Shown here: positions 5,545 to 9,642 of the stretch, one piece after another
Layout: each line of letters begins with the position of its first letter
How positions within the stretch are numbered: the first letter of the stretch is position 1
Source of the DNA: Candidatus Brockarchaeota archaeon
GTDB taxonomy: Archaea > Thermoproteota > EX4484-205 > DTQO01
DNA: 9,642 nucleotides
Assembly (NCBI GenBank): GCA_017601265.1
Contig: JAFNJA010000077.1
Location: 1 to 9,642 of the forward strand
Direction: 5' to 3'
Translations under genes and position numbers: made by a program
Notes under the pieces: generated by a model
Seen by the model: the letters and a program-made list of their open reading frames with translations, nothing else
Database searches by the model: none
Told to the model about the DNA's origin: nothing

Positions 5545-6357
5545 TTGTGCCCCAGGGTCGAGATAGCGCAGGGCGATCTTTACAGGCAGTTGAGCCACCC
5601 GATCAGGAGGGAGATCATCTCTCTGCTGGGCAGCAGGGGGGCGATGTCGGCGACCGACCTGCTGATGGAACTTGGCCTCTCGGCGGGCAACTTCTACTAC
5701 CACCTCCGCCTCCTGAAGGGCCTCGTGGCCCAGGATGAAAGGGGATTGTACGTGCTGACCGATGCCGGCACGCTGGCTCAGTCGAAGGTCCTCTCCTGGC
5801 AGGACGTTCCCGGAACCTCCTTTCCAAGGATAGTTGAGAACCGATTCTTTTCCTTGTTCAGCTTCTCGAACGCGGTCGACCTCCTCCGCAACAGGGCGGC
5901 CTTCCTTCTGATCCCCCTCGCGGTCCTGGAGGTGGTCCTCTACTTGGGAAGCGGAACCGTGCCGAAAGGGTTCCTCATAGAGAGGGTTTCGTCGCAGGAT
6001 TTCGGCAACATACTTGTTGGGAACGCGGTAAGTTGGATGTACGTCATAGCGATGAGCGTCGGCTTCTTGGTGGCGACCAACAGGAAGATAAGGATGGCCT
6101 GCTTGGCCGGAAGCTACTTGTTCGCACAGCTTCCCTTGCTGCTGTTCGGGTCCACGGCGCCGATACTGGGCCTCGTCTTGCCGGCGGGGCTGTTGAACGC
6201 GATCTTCATGGGATTCCAAGCCTGGTCCCTCATGATCTTCGCCACGGGCTTCAGCAAGTCCGGGAACCTTTCTCTCTTGAGCGCCGCCCTCGTCACGATC
6301 GCAGCGGCTTACTTGAACGTGGTTGTGGTCATATCGAACTTGCCGCTCTTCGCTTGA
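5545..6357 (+). CDS. Winged-helix (ArsR-like) protein fused to a multi-pass membrane domain
   Basis: The 270-residue protein begins with a winged-helix domain at about 10-77: LSHPIRREIISLL, a recognition-helix region LSAGNFYYHLRLLKGL and a wing RGLYVLTDAG. This is the ArsR/MarR-like pattern common in archaeal regulators. A linker (80-115) leads to about five hydrophobic segments near 118-136, 157-178, 184-202, 205-235 (possibly two helices) and 243-264. Charged residues NRKIR (179-183) lie between two of them. The fusion suggests a membrane-tethered DNA-binding protein that senses an envelope or lipid signal; some archaeal relatives carry a Yip1-like membrane domain and this could be one, but I am not certain. 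The TTG at 5545 is the only start consistent with the domain and lies about 40 bases after the TATA box. The gene converges on the M1-like gene. Confidence 0.8.
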   Translation: MCPRVEIAQGDLYRQLSHPIRREIISLLGSRGAMSATDLLMELGLSAGNFYYHLRLLKGLVAQDERGLYVLTDAGTLAQSKVLSWQDVPGTSFPRIVENRFFSLFSFSNAVDLLRNRAAFLLIPLAVLEVVLYLGSGTVPKGFLIERVSSQDFGNILVGNAVSWMYVIAMSVGFLVATNRKIRMACLAGSYLFAQLPLLLFGSTAPILGLVLPAGLLNAIFMGFQAWSLMIFATGFSKSGNLSLLSAALVTIAAAYLNVVVVISNLPLFA

Positions 6358-6376
6358 AGCGTTGCGCCTAGCCCCG

Positions 6377-6392
6377 CTCGTTGGAAAACGAG
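6377..6392. terminator. Hairpin between convergent genes
   Basis: CTCGTT-GGAA-AACGAG forms a perfect six-pair stem with a GGAA tetraloop, 19 bases after the winged-helix gene stop and 40 bases past the M1-like gene stop on the other strand. It could act in either direction, but no T-run follows, so transcript end or processing is inferred from position only. Confidence 0.35.
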
Positions 6393-6432
6393 GCCTCGAC
6401 GCCCGCGCAGACCAATCCGGCTGGCTGGAACC

Positions 6433-8424
6433 CTAAACCCTGGCGTAAGGCGATTCTAAGCGCTTTGCAACCCACGAGGTCGCGTCGGCGTCGATCCCGT
6501 ACCGGTCGAACCTGACCCTCTCCGTGCTCCCCAGTGAGGCGGCCTCCTTGTAGCAGGCGATGGCTTCGGACCTCCTCCCCTCCAAGTCGAGTACGTGCCC
6601 CGTCCAGATTTTGCTCCAGGCCTTCCTCGCTTTCCCCGTCTCGAGTTCCGAAGCTTTTTGGAAGGCCTCGATCGCGCCCGCGTAGTCTTTCTCCTCGTAG
6701 AGGCAAAGCCCGAGGGTGAAGTGGGCTTCCGCGTCCGAAGGGTTCGCCCGCAAAGCTTCCTTGAGCTTCCTTTCCGCTTCCGCGTACCTGCCGGCGTCGA
6801 AGAAGGCGTACCCCAGGATTTCCGGTTCGAGCTCGTCCACCTTGCTCTTCAAGGGAAGGATGTCGTCGGGGTCGACGATCACCTTCTCTTTCGGCGAGCT
6901 GCCGGTGAAGACCAGCTCGGCTTCCAAGGTGTCCTCCTTTATCCCGTCCACCTTGAACGACCCGTCCTTGTAGGCCACGCCTATTTTCAAGGGCATCTTC
7001 GCGTCGCCGAAGCGCTTCACCCTGAGCCTCAGCATGTGAACGCCTTTTTCGACCTCCGCCTCCGCTTGGTCCGTCACCCGGTAGTCGAGTTTCTTGTCGG
7101 TGTAAAGCCACTGGTCGAAGAACCAATCCAGCCTTTGCCCGCTGACTCGCTGGCAGGCGCGCGCGAAATCCTTGGCCGTCACTATCTTGCCTCCGTACCT
7201 CTCCAAGACCGACGCGACGACCTTCTCGAACGTGTAGGGTCCGACGAGGCTCTCGAGCATCTTGATTACCGTGTAAGCCTTGCTGTGGGCGATTATGCCG
7301 TTCCAGTCGAACTTCGCTCCCTCCAGCTTTTCGATCGGCTGCATTATGGTCGTGTCGACGCCCAAAGCTATGCCCGCGAGGTAGCGCTTCCAAGGCTTGC
7401 GGCGCAGGTTCTTGTCCTTGCTCCGCTCGAACCTTTCGTCCATCCAATGGGACATGCCGATGGTGAGCCACTTGGGGTAATCGATCGGGTCTCCAACGTA
7501 GGCTCCCCAATACTGGTGCGCTATCTCGTGGGCCACTATCCTTCCTAGTTTGTCGCCCGAACCCGCGGGCTCTCGGCCGTGTATGAACGCCATGTTGCTC
7601 GAAGCATAGCCTCCGACCCAAAACTCGCTGCCGGGCAGGATGGCAAGGTTGTTCCACGGGTAGAACCCTATGTCCCTCGCGTAGAAGTTCAACGCTTCGC
7701 CGGCAGCCTCGAGGAGCCTCGAGGACCTTTCCTCCCCGCCGGGAAGCGAGTAGGAATTGACCTCCACCTTTTGGAACGAACCCGACTTGACCTCGAACCT
7801 GGGGCTCATGACAAGGCCGAATCCCCTCGTGCCGTAAGCCTCGAGGTGCAAAGTCTTCTTCGCGCCCGAAACCTCCTCCTTCAAAACCTTCCCGGAGCTT
7901 GCCACCACCTGGTCCTCCGGGACGGTTGCGCGGACCCTGTAGGAGGCGGAGAAGAACTCCCTGCGCTTGGAACTCCTCAGCTCCCCCTCGGCGTGGCCTA
8001 TGACTCTGGGATAGTAGCTTGAGGATTCGTAGAAAGTGTCCTCGAGCATGGTCGGAAGGCCGTCCGCCTGCTTGGGAAACTTGCTTAGGAACTCAACGAT
8101 CAGCTCCAGTTCCGAGTTCGGCTTCAGCTCCTTTTCCAGCGCTACCACCAGGTAGCTCCTGTCGACCTTCCCGCCGATCGAGGGGAAGTCGAACCTCGCC
8201 CCGGCTCCGGACCCGTGCTTGACGGCCTTTATTTGCGTCTCCTTGCCGGATCCTTGGATGTTGAAGTCAAGGGTCAGGATCACCTTGTCGAAGCTCTGCG
8301 CGAACGGATTGCGTACGCTGATCCTCTCTTCACCCTCCAAGAAACCCTGCGCGGGGTCGATGTCCAGGGATAGATCGTACGAGTGGTTTACGGCCACTTG
8401 CCTGGGGCGGCGCGTCAGCGGCAA
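6433..8424 (-). CDS. M1 aminopeptidase-like protein with C-terminal TPRs, degenerate active site
   Basis: The 663-residue protein has the M1 architecture: an N-terminal beta domain (about 10-220) and a gluzincin-like domain (about 230-440) with HEIAHQYWG at 299-307. A beta-rich segment (445-525) follows, then about three TPR units (533-635; GRYAEAERKLKEALRANP, KDYAGAIEAFQKA, GRRSEAIACYKEA). The zinc motif HExxH is intact, but the third ligand, a Glu 19 residues after the second His, is Ile322 (WLTIGMS instead of WLNEGFA). The GxMEN exopeptidase loop is GYASSN (272-277), so its Glu is Ser276. The catalytic Tyr of YxKG aligns with His380 (AHSKAYTVIKML). It is therefore probably a non-catalytic or altered member, perhaps a binding scaffold. 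No signal peptide or membrane segment is seen. TTG 8424 is taken as the start, following AAAAAGGA; a GTG at 8397 is possible. It follows the sugar kinase after 71 bases with its own TATA box. Confidence 0.85.
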   Translation of the reverse strand: MPLTRRPRQVAVNHSYDLSLDIDPAQGFLEGEERISVRNPFAQSFDKVILTLDFNIQGSGKETQIKAVKHGSGAGARFDFPSIGGKVDRSYLVVALEKELKPNSELELIVEFLSKFPKQADGLPTMLEDTFYESSSYYPRVIGHAEGELRSSKRREFFSASYRVRATVPEDQVVASSGKVLKEEVSGAKKTLHLEAYGTRGFGLVMSPRFEVKSGSFQKVEVNSYSLPGGEERSSRLLEAAGEALNFYARDIGFYPWNNLAILPGSEFWVGGYASSNMAFIHGREPAGSGDKLGRIVAHEIAHQYWGAYVGDPIDYPKWLTIGMSHWMDERFERSKDKNLRRKPWKRYLAGIALGVDTTIMQPIEKLEGAKFDWNGIIAHSKAYTVIKMLESLVGPYTFEKVVASVLERYGGKIVTAKDFARACQRVSGQRLDWFFDQWLYTDKKLDYRVTDQAEAEVEKGVHMLRLRVKRFGDAKMPLKIGVAYKDGSFKVDGIKEDTLEAELVFTGSSPKEKVIVDPDDILPLKSKVDELEPEILGYAFFDAGRYAEAERKLKEALRANPSDAEAHFTLGLCLYEEKDYAGAIEAFQKASELETGKARKAWSKIWTGHVLDLEGRRSEAIACYKEAASLGSTERVRFDRYGIDADATSWVAKRLESPYARV

Positions 8425-8463
8425 TCCTTTTTCGCCAGCTAAACCGGCTGAGCGGCCACCGGG

Positions 8464-8476
8464 GTGAAAATAAAAC
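8464..8476 (-). promoter_or_regulatory. TATA box for the M1-like gene
   Basis: On the minus strand this reads AGTTTTATTTTCA within the 71-base gap after the sugar kinase. It lies about 45 bases before the TTG at 8424, giving a leader of roughly 20 bases, and suggests that the M1-like gene is transcribed at least partly independently. Confidence 0.55.
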
Positions 8477-8495
8477 TATCGCAGATCCCCGGAAC

Positions 8496-9455
8496 CTAAA
8501 GGGCTATGCCAGTTCCTTGCAGCCTCAAGAACCGGAGAAGCTCCGACCTCGTGGGCATGGCCGTTATCGCCCCTACCTTCGTGACGACTAGGCCTCCGAC
8601 CGCGTTGGCCACTGTGGCGCACTTCTCCAAGCCCCAACCGTTCACCAAGCCGTGGATGAAGCCTGCCGCCCATCCGTCTCCCGCGCCCGTCGTGTCCACG
8701 ACGTCCACCCTGAACGCCGGCTTCCTTACCTCCGTCCCGTCCGCCGCCCTCACGTAGCAGCCTCCGCCGCCGAGCTTGACCGCCACTATCTGTGGATCGT
8801 TATCCTCGAATAGCCGGCCCGCGGCCTCCTCGGGAGGCACATTCCCGTAGAGGCGTTCCACCTCGTCCTTGGCCAGGAGGATGATGTCGGAACTGCCGAA
8901 AGCGTCCTCGCACGATTCCCTGAGGGAATCCTCGCTTTCCCAGAGGTCGGGCCTTATGTTCGGGTCGAAAGAAACCTTCGCGCCGGCCTCGCGGGCGATG
9001 GCTGCGGCCCTCTTCACGCAACTCCTGAGCGGGTCGTGCGACAAGGCGACCCCGGAGTAGTGGAAGATTTTCGGGCTCCCGACGTACTTCGGATCCAGGT
9101 CCTCTGGCGAAAGGAGCGTGTCGGCCGTTTCGGCCCAAGGCCTCCTGTAGAAAAAGAAATCCCTTTCACCTCCTTCGTGCCTGACGACGAAGGCCAAGGT
9201 CGTCCTCGCCTTCTTGACCTTGACTTGCGAAACGTCGATCCCGTTCTCCTTGAGCGTTTCGAGCAGGAACTCGCCGAAAGGATCGGCGCCGACCGCGCAC
9301 AAAGCCCCCACCCCGCTTCCCAGGCGGGAAGCGCCGACTGCGAAGTTGAAAGGAGCGCCACCGAAGCATTTTTCGAAAGCCGGCACGCCGGAGTAGTGGC
9401 CGGGCTTCGTAGGGATCATGTCCACCAGTATCGCTCCCGCTGCCAGTATGTCCAA
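8496..9455 (-). CDS. PfkB-family sugar kinase, fructokinase-like
   Basis: The enzyme belongs to the ribokinase/PfkB fold and should phosphorylate a sugar or nucleoside with ATP or ADP. Family signatures are present: FGGAPFNFAVGASRLG (31-46), AVGADPFGEFL (54-64), SFDPNIRPDLW (162-172) and the phosphate/anion-hole block DTTGAGDGWAAGF (254-266), with catalytic Asp260, followed by VTKVGAITAMPT. The overall pattern, including TTLAFVVRHEGGERDFFFYR, most resembles fructokinases; the actual substrate is not shown by the sequence. I start the protein at TTG 9455 (MDILAAGAILVDMIP, 319 residues), matching the usual family N-terminus, with a BRE/TATA box about 40 bases upstream. An in-frame ATG at 9575 would add 40 unconserved, arginine-rich residues and span that promoter. 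No partner metabolic genes are adjacent. Confidence 0.88.
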   Translation of the reverse strand: MDILAAGAILVDMIPTKPGHYSGVPAFEKCFGGAPFNFAVGASRLGSGVGALCAVGADPFGEFLLETLKENGIDVSQVKVKKARTTLAFVVRHEGGERDFFFYRRPWAETADTLLSPEDLDPKYVGSPKIFHYSGVALSHDPLRSCVKRAAAIAREAGAKVSFDPNIRPDLWESEDSLRESCEDAFGSSDIILLAKDEVERLYGNVPPEEAAGRLFEDNDPQIVAVKLGGGGCYVRAADGTEVRKPAFRVDVVDTTGAGDGWAAGFIHGLVNGWGLEKCATVANAVGGLVVTKVGAITAMPTRSELLRFLRLQGTGIAL

Positions 9456-9489
9456 GCCTGCGAACCCGAACCTTGGCGCAGCCCGCTCC

Positions 9490-9505
9490 CGAATAAGCCT
9501 TTCCG
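9490..9505 (-). promoter_or_regulatory. BRE/TATA promoter for the sugar kinase
   Basis: On the minus strand this reads GGAAAGGCTTATTCGG, nearly the same as the promoter at 173-188. Initiation about 26 bases downstream would fall near 9469, about 14 bases before the TTG at 9455. It therefore helps to fix the start of the kinase. Confidence 0.5.
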
Positions 9506-9602
9506 GCTGGCCGCCGTTCCCCTGCCGCAGGCGCCCTAGCGTTTGAAGTTGCTCGGCGGGCATGCAAAAATTCATCTAGTCAGCGGGTCGATCGGAGCTT
9601 CC

Positions 9603-9642
9603 ATGGACGCCCTAACCTTCGTCGCCACGACTGTCCTAGTGA
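9603..9642 (+). CDS. Possible start of a divergent gene, cut by the window end
   Basis: An ATG at 9603 opens a frame to the end of the window, encoding MDALTFVATTVLV, a hydrophobic start that could be a membrane segment. GGAG at 9594-9597 lies 5 bases upstream and a TATA-like AAAAATTCATC at 9565-9575 about 34 bases upstream. Only 13 codons are visible. On the other strand a frame ending TGA at 9574-9572 competes for the same DNA, so the call is weak. Confidence 0.35.
   Translation, partial: MDALTFVATTVLV

Noticed and set aside
6595..7548. 317-codon plus-strand ORF opposite the M1-like gene
   Set aside because: A shadow of the antisense gene: its translation is rich in Arg, Val and Leu with no family motifs, while the minus-strand frame has clear domains.
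9572..9640. Minus-strand frame ending with TGA at 9574-9572 (TVVATKVRASMEAPIDPLTR), overlapping the ATG at 9575
   Set aside because: Possible end of an upstream gene, but too short to recognise; the plus-strand reading has a Shine-Dalgarno and TATA-like box, so it was preferred.

Overview
The window is archaeal DNA: GC-rich, with AT-rich TATA/BRE-like boxes about 25-45 bases before most starts, many TTG starts, and a tRNA gene that appears interrupted by insertions. The gene content (DUF116, archaeal-type nicotinate phosphoribosyltransferase with a zinc ribbon, winged-helix protein fused to membrane segments, M1-like protein with TPR repeats) suggests a TACK-type lineage such as the Nitrososphaeria/Bathyarchaeia range. 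That placement is an inference and the species cannot be named from this sequence.

Layout. Positions 1-213 hold a promoter and no gene I can defend. On the plus strand come a cysteine-rich DUF116 protein (214-828), a gene-poor stretch (829-1217), a glycerophosphodiester phosphodiesterase (1218-1910), and a second gene-poor stretch (1911-2352) with a possible small ORF or gene remnant. Then comes a two-gene NAD-salvage unit: nicotinamidase (2353-2913) and nicotinate phosphoribosyltransferase (2927-4117), 13 bases apart, which would convert nicotinamide to nicotinate and then to nicotinate mononucleotide. An oligo-T stretch follows.

On the minus strand are a candidate tRNA-Leu(UAA), about 150 bases long and apparently carrying up to three insertions (4361-4510), and an SCP2-like lipid-binding protein (4588-4935). 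A 609-base region without a recognised gene (4936-5544) holds hairpins, promoter-like boxes and repeated TTCAA elements. It leads into a plus-strand winged-helix/membrane protein (5545-6357). That gene converges on a minus-strand pair: a 663-residue M1-aminopeptidase-like protein with C-terminal TPRs (6433-8424) and a PfkB-family sugar kinase (8496-9455). A possible divergent plus-strand gene begins at 9603 and runs off the end.

No mobile element, CRISPR array or obvious defence system is visible. The two most unusual items are the M1-like protein, which keeps HEIAH but lacks the third zinc ligand, the GxMEN glutamate and the catalytic tyrosine, and the insertion-rich tRNA-Leu.
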